This document shows, piece after piece, positions 44,347 to 53,432 of a stretch of 62,870 nucleotides of DNA (positions within the stretch are counted from its first letter, which is position 1; each line of letters begins with the position of its first letter). Under the pieces are notes generated by a model that ran no database searches, was not told the DNA's origin, and saw nothing but the letters and a program-made list of their open reading frames with translations. Origin of the DNA: Clostridiales bacterium (lineage in GTDB: Bacteria > Bacillota > Clostridia > Christensenellales > Aristaeellaceae); NCBI GenBank assembly GCA_012729115.1, contig JAAYDR010000080.1, positions 1 through 62,870 on the forward strand. Direction: 5' to 3'. Made by a program: the position numbers and the translations under genes.

Positions 44347-46065
44347 ATGAAGCTGACCTTTTTAGGGGCTGCCCATGAAGTAACAGGCAGCCGTTTTCTA
44401 TTGGAAGCCTGCGGGAAGACGATGCTCATTGACTGCGGCATGGAGCAGGGCGTCAATTTGTACGACAACGCACCCCTGCCTCTGCCCGCCGGAGCCATTG
44501 ACGCGGTGTTTCTCACCCATGCCCACATCGACCACAGCGGCCATCTTCCGCTGCTGTTCAAGCAGGGTTTTCACGGGCCGGTGTACAGCACCCGGGCCAC
44601 CAAGGAACTGTGCGACATCATGCTGCTGGACTCCGCCCACATCCAGGAGATGGACGCGGAATGGAAGAACCGCAAGGCCCAGCGCAGCGGCAGGGCCCTG
44701 GCGGAGCCCCTGTACACCCAGGCGGACGCCCAGGGGGTGTGCGCGCTGTTTGTGCCCTGCCGGTACCAGACAGACATCCCTGTGTTTGAGGGCATCCGCA
44801 TCCGCTTTGTGGACGTGGGGCATCTGCTGGGCTCCGCCTCCATCCAGGTGACGGTGACAGAGGAAGGTGAGACCCAAACCCTCGTCTTCTCCGGGGACAT
44901 CGGCAACCTGCACCAGCCCCTCATCAAGGATCCCTCCTACTGCACCCGGGGGGACTATGTGATCATGGAGTCCACCTACGGCGACAGGAGCCACGGCCCC
45001 GTGCCGGATTATCTTTCCGCCCTCACCCAGGTGCTCCAGGAAACCTTTGACCGGGGCGGCAATGTGGTGATTCCCAGCTTCGCCGTGGGCCGCACCCAGG
45101 AGATGCTCTACTTCCTGCGGCAGCTGAAGGAAGAGGGCCGGGTGAAGGGGCATTCAAACTTCCCCGTGTATGTGGACAGCCCCCTGGCCATCGGGGCCAC
45201 CCACATTTTTACGGAAAACACCCTGGAATGCTGCGACGAGGAAACCCTGGCCCTGGTGCGCCAGGGGATCAACCCCATCTCCTTTGAGGGGCTCAAGGTA
45301 GCGGTGAGCGCCGAGGAAAGCAAGCTGATCAACGAGGACCCCACCCCCAAGGTGATCATCTCCGCCAGCGGCATGTGCGACGCGGGCCGGGTTCGCCATC
45401 ATCTCAAGCACAACCTCTGGCGGGCGGAATCCACGGTGCTGTTTGTGGGCTACCAGAGCGTGGGCACCCTGGGCCGCAGCCTGCTGGACGGAGTAAACCC
45501 CGTGAAGCTTTTTGGCGAGGAAATTCAGGTGAAGGCCACCATCCGGCAGCTGGCCGGGGTCAGTGGCCACGCGGACAACAACGGCCTGATGAAATGGATT
45601 GGCAGCTTTGAGCAAAAGCCAAAGCGGGTCTTTGTGGTGCACGGGGAGGACCAGGTGGCGGATTTGTTTGCGGGCAGGCTCCGGGAGGAGCTGGGCTTCA
45701 CCGCCCATGCGCCCTATAACGGAGAGGTGTGGGACCTGACCCGGGGCGAGCTGCTGGAGGAAGGCAACCGGGTGCGGCTGGAGAAGCCCGCCCGGGAACA
45801 GGCCGCTGCCAAGGATCAGGCTGCTGCCAAAGAGCCCGCCCCCAAGGAAGTTGCTCCCCCGGCTCCTGCCCAGGTTCCCCTGCGCAGGGAAGCCGCGCCC
45901 AAAGCGGATTCCGCCACCCCCTATGGGCAGCTCGCCCTGGCGGGAGAAAGGCTGGCTGACCTGATCCGGCGGATGGAAAGCCGCAGCCGCAAGGACATGG
46001 ACAAGCTGACCAAGCAGATATACGGCATTCTGCGGCGCTTTGACAAGGGCAGGAGGGGCCGGTGA
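44347..46065 (+). CDS. Metallo-beta-lactamase fold beta-CASP ribonuclease-like protein
   Basis: The 572-residue protein has the metal motif THAHIDHSGHLP, then HLLGSASIQV, SGDIGN, ESTYGDRSH, the beta-CASP segment SFAVGRTQEMLYFLR, SASGMCDAGRVRHHL, and the late motif VSGHADNNGL plus VVHGE. This set is typical of the YSH1/CPSF73-like RNA-processing group, which differs from RNase J. It should cleave RNA in the cytosol. About residues 480-520 form an Ala/Pro/Lys/Gln-rich linker, followed by a helical tail of about 50 residues (LADLIRRMESRSRKDMDKL) that the family usually lacks. GGAGGG lies before the ATG. Confidence 0.92.
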   Translation: MKLTFLGAAHEVTGSRFLLEACGKTMLIDCGMEQGVNLYDNAPLPLPAGAIDAVFLTHAHIDHSGHLPLLFKQGFHGPVYSTRATKELCDIMLLDSAHIQEMDAEWKNRKAQRSGRALAEPLYTQADAQGVCALFVPCRYQTDIPVFEGIRIRFVDVGHLLGSASIQVTVTEEGETQTLVFSGDIGNLHQPLIKDPSYCTRGDYVIMESTYGDRSHGPVPDYLSALTQVLQETFDRGGNVVIPSFAVGRTQEMLYFLRQLKEEGRVKGHSNFPVYVDSPLAIGATHIFTENTLECCDEETLALVRQGINPISFEGLKVAVSAEESKLINEDPTPKVIISASGMCDAGRVRHHLKHNLWRAESTVLFVGYQSVGTLGRSLLDGVNPVKLFGEEIQVKATIRQLAGVSGHADNNGLMKWIGSFEQKPKRVFVVHGEDQVADLFAGRLREELGFTAHAPYNGEVWDLTRGELLEEGNRVRLEKPAREQAAAKDQAAAKEPAPKEVAPPAPAQVPLRREAAPKADSATPYGQLALAGERLADLIRRMESRSRKDMDKLTKQIYGILRRFDKGRRGR

Positions 46066-46108
46066 AAGCCCGGTGCACGGCAGAAAAACTAAAAAATTTT
46101 GCCAGTAC

Positions 46109-46137
46109 TTGAAAAAAATTTAGGAGTATATTACAAT
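46109..46137 (+). promoter_or_regulatory. Promoter of the nucleoside importer operon
   Basis: TTGAAA (46109-46114) and TACAAT (46132-46137) are 17 bases apart in an A/T-rich stretch. Transcription should begin near 46144, giving a leader of about 115 bases. Confidence 0.75.
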
Positions 46138-46172
46138 GGAATCAGTTTTCTTTGCATCGTAATCGTAATTGA

Positions 46173-46219
46173 GGCTGCCTGAGGGAAACCGGCAACGGGT
46201 TGCAGCGCCGCAAAGGCGT
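46173..46219 (+). ncRNA. Structured leader of the nucleoside importer operon, class unknown
   Basis: GCTGC (46174-46178) can pair with GCAGC (46202-46206). Inside it lies an AACCG/CGGTT-like stem closed by a GCAA tetraloop (46192-46195). The second hairpin CGCC-GCAAA-GGCG follows at 46206-46218. The arrangement is compact and precedes the ribosome site by about 30 bases. It does not fit the purine, c-di-GMP, TPP, cobalamin or glycine riboswitch patterns I know. Confidence 0.35.
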
Positions 46220-46258
46220 AAGGATAAGGCAACAAACATAAGAAGGGGGACTACTGGC

Positions 46259-47482
46259 ATGAAGAAGTTGCATGCAATCGTAATGGCGCTTCTCCTGGTT
46301 CTCGCCATGGCTACCACCGTATTGGCCGAAGGCGCGGCCCCGCGCGAGGCTCGCGCACCCATCGCTGTTGGCGATCTGAAGGTCGGCGTGATTCTGATTC
46401 ACGACGAGAATTCCGGTTATGACCTGGCTCACATCGACGGCATCAAGAGCGCAATGGCTACCCTGGGCCTTAAGGATGAGCAGGTCATCTTTAAGTACAA
46501 CATCCCCGAAGACGAAACCTGTTTTGACACCGCGGTTGACCTTGCGGAGCAGGGCTGCCAGATCATCATTTCCGACAGCTTCGGCCACCAGTCCCATATG
46601 ATGGCTGCTGCCGCCGAATATCCGGACGTGTTCTTTGTGGCCTCCACCGGCGATACCGCCGCCCTGGAGAACCTTCCCAACGTGGCCAACATGTTCCCCT
46701 TCACCTTCCAGAGCCGCTTTGTTTCCGGCGTTGTGGCGGGCATGAAGCTCAAGGAACTCATGGACGCGGGCAAGGCCACCGATCCCTACATCGGGTATGT
46801 GGGCGCCTATCCCTACGCGGAAGTGGTTTCCGGCTACACCGCTTTCTTCCTGGGCATCCGCAGCATCGTTCCCGAGGCTCACATGGATGTGCAGTACACC
46901 AACTCCTGGTATGATCCCATCGCCGAGGCCGAGGCTGCCAACGCTCTGATGAGCAAGGGCTGCGTCATCATCGGCCAGCACGCCGACTCCACCGGCGCTC
47001 CTTCCGCTGTGCAGGCGGCCAAGGACGGCGGCAAGGAAGTCTACAGCGTGGGCTACAACATCGACATGCTTTCCGTGGCCCCCACCGCCGCGCTGACCTC
47101 CGCCCAGAACAACTGGGGCGCTCTGTACACCCCGTTCCTCAGCAAGATGATCTCCGGCGAAGCCATGCCCACCGATTTCGCGCTGGGTTATGCCGACGAC
47201 GCCGTGATGATCTCCAAGCTGGGCGAGAGCTGCGCTGCCGGCTCCGCCGAGAAGGTGGAAGAAGTGATCGCCGCTCTGAAGGACGGCTCCCTGCAGGTCT
47301 TTGACACCGCCACCTTTACCGTGGGCGGCGCTCCCGTAACCACCTACGCCTGGCAGGACACCGACGGTGACTGGGTGGGCGATTCCGGCGAAGCCATCGT
47401 GGACGGCGCTTTCCTGGAGTCTACCTTCCGCAGCGCGCCCTACTTCGGCCTGCGCATTGACGGCATCAAGGAGCTCAACTAA
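46259..47482 (+). CDS. BMP-family nucleoside-binding protein of an ABC importer
   Basis: The 407-residue protein has a signal peptide (LHAIVMALLLVLAMATTVLA) with an AxA-type cut and no lipobox, unlike most members, which are lipoproteins. The mature part has KVGVILIHDENSGYDLAHIDG, then IISDSFGHQSHMMAAAAEYP and VYSVGYNIDM, the BMP/Med fold that binds purine nucleosides. ATG 46259 is chosen because AGAAGGGGG lies about nine bases upstream; the frame upstream is leader RNA. A strong hairpin separates it from the ATPase gene. Confidence 0.92.
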   Translation: MKKLHAIVMALLLVLAMATTVLAEGAAPREARAPIAVGDLKVGVILIHDENSGYDLAHIDGIKSAMATLGLKDEQVIFKYNIPEDETCFDTAVDLAEQGCQIIISDSFGHQSHMMAAAAEYPDVFFVASTGDTAALENLPNVANMFPFTFQSRFVSGVVAGMKLKELMDAGKATDPYIGYVGAYPYAEVVSGYTAFFLGIRSIVPEAHMDVQYTNSWYDPIAEAEAANALMSKGCVIIGQHADSTGAPSAVQAAKDGGKEVYSVGYNIDMLSVAPTAALTSAQNNWGALYTPFLSKMISGEAMPTDFALGYADDAVMISKLGESCAAGSAEKVEEVIAALKDGSLQVFDTATFTVGGAPVTTYAWQDTDGDWVGDSGEAIVDGAFLESTFRSAPYFGLRIDGIKELN

Positions 47483-47494
47483 TCATCTCCCATC

Positions 47495-47532
47495 AGGAGA
47501 GAAGCAGCCTCGGGCTGCTTCTCTCCTCTTTT
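47495..47532 (+). terminator. Intra-operon terminator after the BMP gene
   Basis: AGGAGAGAAGCAGCC (47495-47509) and GGCTGCTTCTCTCCT (47513-47527) form a perfect 15-pair stem with a TCG loop, followed by CTTTTCCC. The ATPase gene starts 110 bases later, so partial read-through is expected. Confidence 0.88.
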
Positions 47533-47642
47533 CCCGGACATTCCCAGCTATCCGGCCGGCTCCCTTTCTCACGGCAGGAGGCTTGCCTGACTTTGGCGAT
47601 TAATGCGGGTGCGGCCCTGCCCGTCCGTATACAGAAAGGAAC

Positions 47643-49184
47643 ATGTTTTTGGAAACCGGCAAAGCGATCCGAATGATGGATATCACCAAAACTTTTGGCG
47701 AAGTTGTAGCCAACGACAAGGTATGCCTGGATATCCATCCGGGCGAAATTTTGGCCCTTTTGGGCGAAAACGGCAGCGGAAAAACAACCCTGATGAACAT
47801 GCTTTCAGGCATCTATCTCCCTGAAGGCGGACAAATCTGCATCAATGATCACCCCCAGGTCATCCGGTGCCCCAAGGACGCGTTTTGCCTGGGCATTGGC
47901 ATGATCCATCAGCATTTCAAACTGGTGGATGTGCTGACCGCCGCGGAAAACATCGTGCTGGGGCTGAACGAACACAAGCTCGTGGACCTGAAGAACGTGC
48001 GCGTTCAGGTGAAGCAGATATGCGACCGCTACGGATTCGTGGTGGACCCTGATAAAAAAGTCTATGACATGTCCGTCTCGGAAAAGCAGACCCTTGAAAT
48101 CGTGAAGGTGCTGTACCGTGGCGCCGACGTGCTGATATTGGACGAGCCGACCGCCGTGCTCACTCCCCAGGAGACGGCAAAACTCTTCACCGTGATGCGC
48201 AACATGAAGGCGGACGGCAAATCCCTAGTGATCATTACCCACAAGCTCCATGAGGTGATGGAGATCTCCGACCGGGTGGCGGTGCTGCGCAAGGGCCGCT
48301 TCATCGGCGACATTGCCACCAAGGATACCAATCCCCAGCAGCTGACCGACATGATGGTGGGACGGGCGGTATCCCTTAACATCGACAGGCCCCAGCCTAT
48401 AAACCCGGTGGAGCGATTGGTGGTCAAGGACGTCACGGTGCTGGATTCCGACGGAGTCAAACGCCTGGACAACGTTTCCTTTACCGCCTACGGCGGCGAA
48501 ATCCTGGGCATTGCCGGCATTACCGGCAGCGGCCAGCGGGAGCTGCTGGAGTGCATCGCCGGGCTTGCCCGGGTTGAAAAAGGCGGGTCCATCCGCTTTT
48601 TGCCCCCGGAGGGAAAAGAGGAAGAGCTGGTGGGCAAAAACCCCCTGGATATCTACAAGCTGGGCGTGGGCCTGGCCTTCGTGCCGGAGGACCGTTTCGG
48701 CATGGGGCTGGTGGGCTCCATGGACCTGACGGACAACGTGATGCTTCGCAGCTACAAAAACGGCAAATCCATGTTTGCCGACCGCAAGACCCCCCGCGCC
48801 CTGGCCCAGAAAATCGTTAAAGAGCTGGAAGTGGTTACCCCCAGCCTTACCATCCCCCTGCGCCGCCTCTCCGGCGGTAATGTGCAAAAGGTGCTGGTGG
48901 GCCGGGAGATCGCCGGAAAGCCCTCCCTGATGATGTCCGCCTACGCCGTGCGCGGCCTGGACATCAACACCTCCTACACCATCTACCACCTGCTGAACAA
49001 GCAGAAGGAAGAGGGCGCGGCAGTCATCTATGTTGGCGAAGACCTGGACGTGCTGCTGGAGCTCTGCGACCGTATCCTGGTGCTTTGCGCCGGGAAGGTA
49101 AGCGCCGTTGTGGACGGACGCACCGCCCGCAAGGAAGAGGTCGGCCTGCTGATGACGCACCTGGGAGAGGAGGCAACGGCATGA
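47643..49184 (+). CDS. nupO: Nucleoside ABC importer ATPase with two nucleotide-binding domains
   Basis: The 513-residue protein has two ATPase halves. The first has Walker A GENGSGKTT, signature MSVSEKQTLEIV and Walker B LILDEPTAVL. The second has the degenerate loop GITGSGQRELLE, signature LSGGNVQKVLVGREI and a Walker B lacking the catalytic Glu (SLMMSAYAVRGLD), which is normal for this RbsA/NupO-like family. It powers the permeases that follow, with its stop overlapping the next start by four bases. AGAAAGGAAC precedes the ATG. Confidence 0.92.
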   Translation: MFLETGKAIRMMDITKTFGEVVANDKVCLDIHPGEILALLGENGSGKTTLMNMLSGIYLPEGGQICINDHPQVIRCPKDAFCLGIGMIHQHFKLVDVLTAAENIVLGLNEHKLVDLKNVRVQVKQICDRYGFVVDPDKKVYDMSVSEKQTLEIVKVLYRGADVLILDEPTAVLTPQETAKLFTVMRNMKADGKSLVIITHKLHEVMEISDRVAVLRKGRFIGDIATKDTNPQQLTDMMVGRAVSLNIDRPQPINPVERLVVKDVTVLDSDGVKRLDNVSFTAYGGEILGIAGITGSGQRELLECIAGLARVEKGGSIRFLPPEGKEEELVGKNPLDIYKLGVGLAFVPEDRFGMGLVGSMDLTDNVMLRSYKNGKSMFADRKTPRALAQKIVKELEVVTPSLTIPLRRLSGGNVQKVLVGREIAGKPSLMMSAYAVRGLDINTSYTIYHLLNKQKEEGAAVIYVGEDLDVLLELCDRILVLCAGKVSAVVDGRTARKEEVGLLMTHLGEEATA

Positions 49185-50296
49185 ACAGAGAACCAAACGC
49201 CAGGGAGCCCTTTGTGCGCGTATCCAAGCGGGGCGTAGCCATTCCCATGTGGAAAGCCTTTGGAATCCGGGGCATCGCGCTGGTGGCCTCACTGGTCATT
49301 TGCTCCATCCTCATCTACGGCATTGTAAAGCTGAATCCCCTGAAGGTTTTTGCCGCCATGTTTGAAGGGGCCTTTGGCACCAACAAGCGCATGTGGGTCA
49401 TGATCCGGGATATGATGATGCTGCTTTGCATCTCCGTGGGTCTGGCCCCGGCCTTCAAGATGCGCTTTTGGAACATCGGCGCGGAAGGCCAGATTCTGGT
49501 GGGCGGCATCGCTTCCGCCGCCTGCATGATCTACCTGGGCAAAACCATATCCACCATTCCCCTGATGATCATCATGCTGGTGTTCAGCACCCTGGCAGGC
49601 GGCCTGTGGGGCCTGATCCCCGGCCTGTTCAAGGCCAGATGGAAAACCAACGAAACCCTGTTCACCCTGATGATGAACTACATTGCCATTCAGATTACCG
49701 CCTACTTTGTGGCCATGTGGGAAAACCCCATCGGCTCCAACACGGTGGGCGTTATCAACTCCAAAACCAAGGTGGGCTGGTTCCCCGAGGTCTTTGGCCA
49801 GGCCTACGGCCTGAACGTAATCCTGGTGCTTGCCCTGGCCATCGGCATGTTTATCTACCTTCGCTACAGCAAGCAGGGCTATGAGATCGCCGTGGTGGGC
49901 GAAAGCGAAAACACCGCCCGCTACGCGGCCATCAACGTGGGCAAGGTGATCGTGCGCACCATGTTCATCTCCGGCGCGCTGTGCGGCATCGCGGGCTTCC
50001 TGGCCGTGTCCGGCGCGAGCCACACCATCTCCGCCAGCACAGCGGGCGGCCGCGGCTTTACGGCCATCATTGTGGCCTGGCTGGCCAAGTTCAACTCCTT
50101 TGTGATGATCCTAATTTCCGCGTTGATTGTGTTCCTGGACAAGGGCGCCATCGAGATTGCCTCCCGTTTCAACCTCAACAACCATGTTTCCAGCATGCTG
50201 ACGGGCATCATCCTGTTCTTCATCCTGGGCAGTGAGTTTTTCATCAACTATCAGGTGCACTTCCGGAGCGGAAAGCACAAGGAGGTACAGGCATGA
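49181..50296 (+). CDS. nupP: Nucleoside ABC importer permease 1
   Basis: The 371-residue BPD_transp_2-type permease has about nine hydrophobic segments, with KMRFWNIGAEGQILVGGIASA and TNETLFTLMMNYIAIQIT typical of the NupP/YufP group. ATG 49181 overlaps the ATPase stop by four bases, and GAGAGGAGG lies upstream. Its own stop overlaps the next permease by four bases. Confidence 0.92.
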   Translation: MNREPNAREPFVRVSKRGVAIPMWKAFGIRGIALVASLVICSILIYGIVKLNPLKVFAAMFEGAFGTNKRMWVMIRDMMMLLCISVGLAPAFKMRFWNIGAEGQILVGGIASAACMIYLGKTISTIPLMIIMLVFSTLAGGLWGLIPGLFKARWKTNETLFTLMMNYIAIQITAYFVAMWENPIGSNTVGVINSKTKVGWFPEVFGQAYGLNVILVLALAIGMFIYLRYSKQGYEIAVVGESENTARYAAINVGKVIVRTMFISGALCGIAGFLAVSGASHTISASTAGGRGFTAIIVAWLAKFNSFVMILISALIVFLDKGAIEIASRFNLNNHVSSMLTGIILFFILGSEFFINYQVHFRSGKHKEVQA

Positions 50297-51276
50297 CCCA
50301 GCTCATCGCTCTCTTTAAGGCCGGCATCATGTTCGGCACCGTGATTCTTTATGGCTCCACAGGCGAGATTGTAACCGAGAAATCCGGCAACCTGAACCTG
50401 GGCGTACCCGGCATCATGTACCTGGGCGGCATCGCGGGGCTCACCGGCGTGTTCTTCTATGAGCGCAGCACCCCCGACCCCAACAAGCTGGTCTGTGTCC
50501 TCATTGCGCTGCTGTGCGCCTTCATCGCCTCCCTGCTGGGCGGGCTCATCTACAGCGTGCTCACCATCAGCCTGCGGGCCAACCAGAACGTAACCGGCCT
50601 CACCCTGACCATCTTTGCGGCCGGCCTGTCCAACTTCTTTGGCGGCTCCCTCAACAAGCTGGCAGGCGGCGTGGGCCAGATCTCCGTTTCCAACACCAGC
50701 GCGGCCTTCAGGGCCAGCCTTCCCTTTGCCCAGAACCTGCCTCCCCTGCTGAGCATGCTGCTGGGGTATGGCTTCATGGTCTACCTTGCCGTGGCCATGG
50801 CCTTCCTGGTCAACTGGTTTATCAACCGCACCAGCGTAGGCCTGAACCTGCGGGCTGTGGGCGAAAACCCCGGCACCGCGGACGCGGCGGGCATCAACGT
50901 GACCCGCTACAAGTACCTGGCCACCTGCATCGGCGCGGGCATCTCCGGCCTGGGCGGCCTGTACTACGTGATGGACTACACCAAGGGCACCTGGGACAGC
51001 GACGGCGGCATCGAGCGGCTGGGCTGGCTGGCGGTAGCCCTGGTCATCTTCTCCAGCTGGAAATCCCGGCGGAGCATCTGGGGCGCATACCTCTTCGGCA
51101 TGCTCTCCTGGCTGTATTTCTACATCCCCGACCTCACCCGGCGCTCCATGGAACTGTTCAAGATGCTGCCCTATCTGGTCACCGTCATCGTGCTGGTGGT
51201 GGTGTCCCTGCGGCGCAAGCGGGAGAATCAGCCCCCGGCAGGCCTTGGACTACCGTATTTCCGGGAGGAAAGATAG
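50293..51276 (+). CDS. nupQ: Nucleoside ABC importer permease 2
   Basis: The 327-residue BPD_transp_2 permease contains GEIVTEKSGNLNLGVPGIMY, TLTIFAAGLSNFFGGSLNK and GENPGTADAAGINVTRYKYL, typical of NupQ/YufQ. It is the last gene of the operon and is followed by a terminator. Together with the BMP protein and ATPase it forms a complete importer, probably for guanosine or other purine nucleosides, though the exact ligand is inferred from family. Confidence 0.92.
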   Translation: MTQLIALFKAGIMFGTVILYGSTGEIVTEKSGNLNLGVPGIMYLGGIAGLTGVFFYERSTPDPNKLVCVLIALLCAFIASLLGGLIYSVLTISLRANQNVTGLTLTIFAAGLSNFFGGSLNKLAGGVGQISVSNTSAAFRASLPFAQNLPPLLSMLLGYGFMVYLAVAMAFLVNWFINRTSVGLNLRAVGENPGTADAAGINVTRYKYLATCIGAGISGLGGLYYVMDYTKGTWDSDGGIERLGWLAVALVIFSSWKSRRSIWGAYLFGMLSWLYFYIPDLTRRSMELFKMLPYLVTVIVLVVVSLRRKRENQPPAGLGLPYFREER

Positions 51277-51293
51277 GCAAACCTCATATTCAA

Positions 51294-51329
51294 AACGAAG
51301 GCCCCCGCTGATGGAGGGCCTTCGTTTTT
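51294..51329 (+). terminator. Rho-independent terminator after the nucleoside importer operon
   Basis: AACGAAGGCC pairs with GGGCCTTCGTT across a 12-base loop, followed by TTTT. The A-rich 5' flank would also give a U tract on the minus strand, so it may serve the converging gene as well. Confidence 0.85.
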
Positions 51330-51375
51330 GCTGTCTGACAAGAAGCGGCCAGCCGGTTAACACACCGCACGCAGG

Positions 51376-52272
51376 TTACTGATAGAAAACATACCCGGCT
51401 TGCACATTGTAGATGGCATAGCATCCCAGTTGGTCGGGATGCTTTTCATCCTGCGGCATACGCAGCCACTCCAGAAAGCTTTCCGGCAAAACATTCATCG
51501 GCGTTTCCGGTGTAAAAAGGAGAAAGGAGGTGCCCCGCTCAAGGCCATAGGGCTCGGATGCGATATACTTAATCCCGCCCTGGATATGGTCTTCCGCTTC
51601 CAAAGACTGTACTGTGTCCAGCCTCATGGAATAGGTATACCCATTCACCTTCTGCCAATCCGCAAACTGTCCTTGAAAGCTGCAGAAATAGTGAATTCCG
51701 TGGGGATACCCCTCCCCGATGTCTCCCATGTCGGAATCCCCGTAATCTCCGATGAAAGAACCGTCGGTTTGCAGCGTTAAAAAAGTACCCCACGCACCGG
51801 CGCCGCTGCTGAACAGGTAATCCCCCGCCGCACTGGCTGGCATTCCTGCTTCCTCAGACCCGGAAGAAAGGGCGGCCGGATTTTTGCTGTGATACTGCGC
51901 CACGCTGCAATTGCAATCAATATAGTCCGCATCGACCCAGCCTGTCAGACCCACCCAGGAATCCGGGCTGGTTTCATCGGAAACAAGAACCTCCACCTTG
52001 GCATACCCGTTCTTCAGCTCCAGCAGAAGAAACTGATCCGCCTGCTCCAAGTGGCCTAAAACCGTGGAGTTCTTTGCTTCCTTCCTTACTTTCAGGTAAT
52101 TGCCGGTGCCATGCAGATCGGTGGAATACAAATGCTGCTGAAGATGCTCCCCATGGTAATTTGAATCGGAATTACTTATGATCCCCCGGGCTTTTTCAGC
52201 ATAGGCACTGCCGACGCTCATCCATACCAGGACCCCAAGCAGAGCGAACACTTTTCTTTTCACCGGATTCAT
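51376..52272 (-). CDS. Secreted protein with an SH3-like domain
   Basis: The 298-residue protein has a signal peptide (ALLGVLVWMSVGSAYA). An SH3b-like segment follows at about residues 55-120 (NYLKVRKEAKNSTVLGHLEQ, then GYAKVEVL and GWVDADYI). The C-terminal 160 residues contain WGTFLTLQTDGSFIGDYGDS and look beta-rich, a pattern seen in lipocalin-like or META-type domains, but I cannot assign a family. It is probably located at the cell wall. It converges on the nucleoside operon. Confidence 0.78.
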   Translation of the reverse strand: MNPVKRKVFALLGVLVWMSVGSAYAEKARGIISNSDSNYHGEHLQQHLYSTDLHGTGNYLKVRKEAKNSTVLGHLEQADQFLLLELKNGYAKVEVLVSDETSPDSWVGLTGWVDADYIDCNCSVAQYHSKNPAALSSGSEEAGMPASAAGDYLFSSGAGAWGTFLTLQTDGSFIGDYGDSDMGDIGEGYPHGIHYFCSFQGQFADWQKVNGYTYSMRLDTVQSLEAEDHIQGGIKYIASEPYGLERGTSFLLFTPETPMNVLPESFLEWLRMPQDEKHPDQLGCYAIYNVQAGYVFYQ

Positions 52273-52411
52273 CCTCCCATCTGCAGATACGCCTGTGACC
52301 GTTCAAACCATCCAACGCCCGTTTGATGCCTTTTATTCTCCATTCGGCATTTTCTTCCCGTTTTCCTGTTGCGTTTATGGGCTGTCGCCAAGTGTTGCCG
52401 GCTGCGCCTGG

Positions 52412-52439
52412 TTGACAAAATCATATGATGTTATACAAT
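52412..52439 (+). promoter_or_regulatory. Promoter of the DUF6508/flavodoxin pair
   Basis: TTGACA (52412-52417) and TACAAT (52434-52439) are 16 bases apart. The leader to the start at 52473 is short. Confidence 0.75.
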
Positions 52440-52472
52440 GGCGGTACACAAGTCCATTGGAGGACCATGAGA

Positions 52473-52901
52473 ATGAGCCAATTTGGCCGTTTGACGAAAT
52501 ACATACCCATGATCCAAACAGACCCCATCGGCCAATGGATCATTGATCAGGAAAACGACGGATCACCGGAGCATCCCATCCAGATGCCTTTCGCAGATTA
52601 TTCCAATGCAGCAAATCACTTCATCAGGGATGTGCACGCCTTTCATGAACACAATCAGGACATGGGGCTAACCCGCTATGAGGAGATTCTGAAAGACAAC
52701 GGCCTTGCATGGAATTCGGAATCCATGAAGAATGCGGATGTTTCCCACCTGAATGCCCAGTGCGTGCTGGCGCTGATCATGGCTGCCGTACGGGCCGAGC
52801 GTTACAGCGACGGCGCATTGCTTGATTTTTTCCAGAATGGCTGTATAAAAAGGTGGCTTGAACGGTTACAGAGCCTGGAATCCCCTGCAGCCAACCCATG
52901 A
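52473..52901 (+). CDS. DUF6508 family protein
   Basis: The 142-residue soluble protein carries the signature HFIRDVHAFHEHNQDMGLT, then MKNADVSHLNAQCVLALIMA and AVRAERYSDGALLDFFQNG. I associate these with DUF6508, which is common in Clostridia and has no known function. ATG 52473 is chosen for GGAGG nine bases before it. It is followed after 11 bases by a flavodoxin gene, which suggests shared expression. Confidence 0.78.
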   Translation: MSQFGRLTKYIPMIQTDPIGQWIIDQENDGSPEHPIQMPFADYSNAANHFIRDVHAFHEHNQDMGLTRYEEILKDNGLAWNSESMKNADVSHLNAQCVLALIMAAVRAERYSDGALLDFFQNGCIKRWLERLQSLESPAANP

Positions 52902-52912
52902 AGGAGTCCCTT

Positions 52913-53353
52913 ATGAAAACTGCGATAGTATATGTGTCAACGCATCATGGAAATACCAAAAAACTGGTGGATGCCATTGCTGAAAAATATGACATCACGG
53001 CCATTGATGGAACCAGGGAGAAAAATTTCGATCTGGCTGGGTTTGATCGGATCGGATTTGCCTCAGGAATCGCGTTTGGCAAGTTCTACCCGCAGATGCT
53101 TGCCCTGATGAATGAAAAGCTGCCGGAGGGCAAGGCCGTATTTTTCCTGTACACCTACGGCGGCAGAACGGAAATGTATTGCAACGCGGCCCGGAAAATT
53201 GCAGAAAAAAAGAAAGCAACCATCCTTGGTGAATATGGATGCAAAGGATATGATACCTTTGGCCCTTTCAAACTGATCGGGGGCATTTCAAAGAATCACC
53301 CGGATGAAGCCGATCTGCAAAATGCGGTGGCGTTTTATGGAAGACTGAAATAG
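52913..53353 (+). CDS. Flavodoxin domain protein
   Basis: The 146-residue protein begins with the FMN phosphate loop region YVSTHHGNTKKLVDAIAEKY, and continues with FDRIGFASGIAFGKFYPQM and FLYTYGGRTEMYCNAARKI. It resembles short-chain flavodoxins that carry electrons using FMN. ATG 52913 follows AAGGAG. No redox partner is adjacent apart from the DUF6508 gene upstream. Confidence 0.88.
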   Translation: MKTAIVYVSTHHGNTKKLVDAIAEKYDITAIDGTREKNFDLAGFDRIGFASGIAFGKFYPQMLALMNEKLPEGKAVFFLYTYGGRTEMYCNAARKIAEKKKATILGEYGCKGYDTFGPFKLIGGISKNHPDEADLQNAVAFYGRLK

Positions 53354-53432
53354 GGATTTCTGCATACAAGTGCAAGGCAGTCTGCAAGCCAGAAACTGCA
53401 ACGGCGGCCATGGGCGCCAGCATTGCAGCCTC

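Noticed and set aside
46173-46219. c-di-GMP-I (GEMM) riboswitch
   Set aside because: A GGGAAACC segment, a GNRA loop and CGCAAAG are present and look similar at first, but the ACGCAAAGC junction and the second conserved stem of the class are missing.
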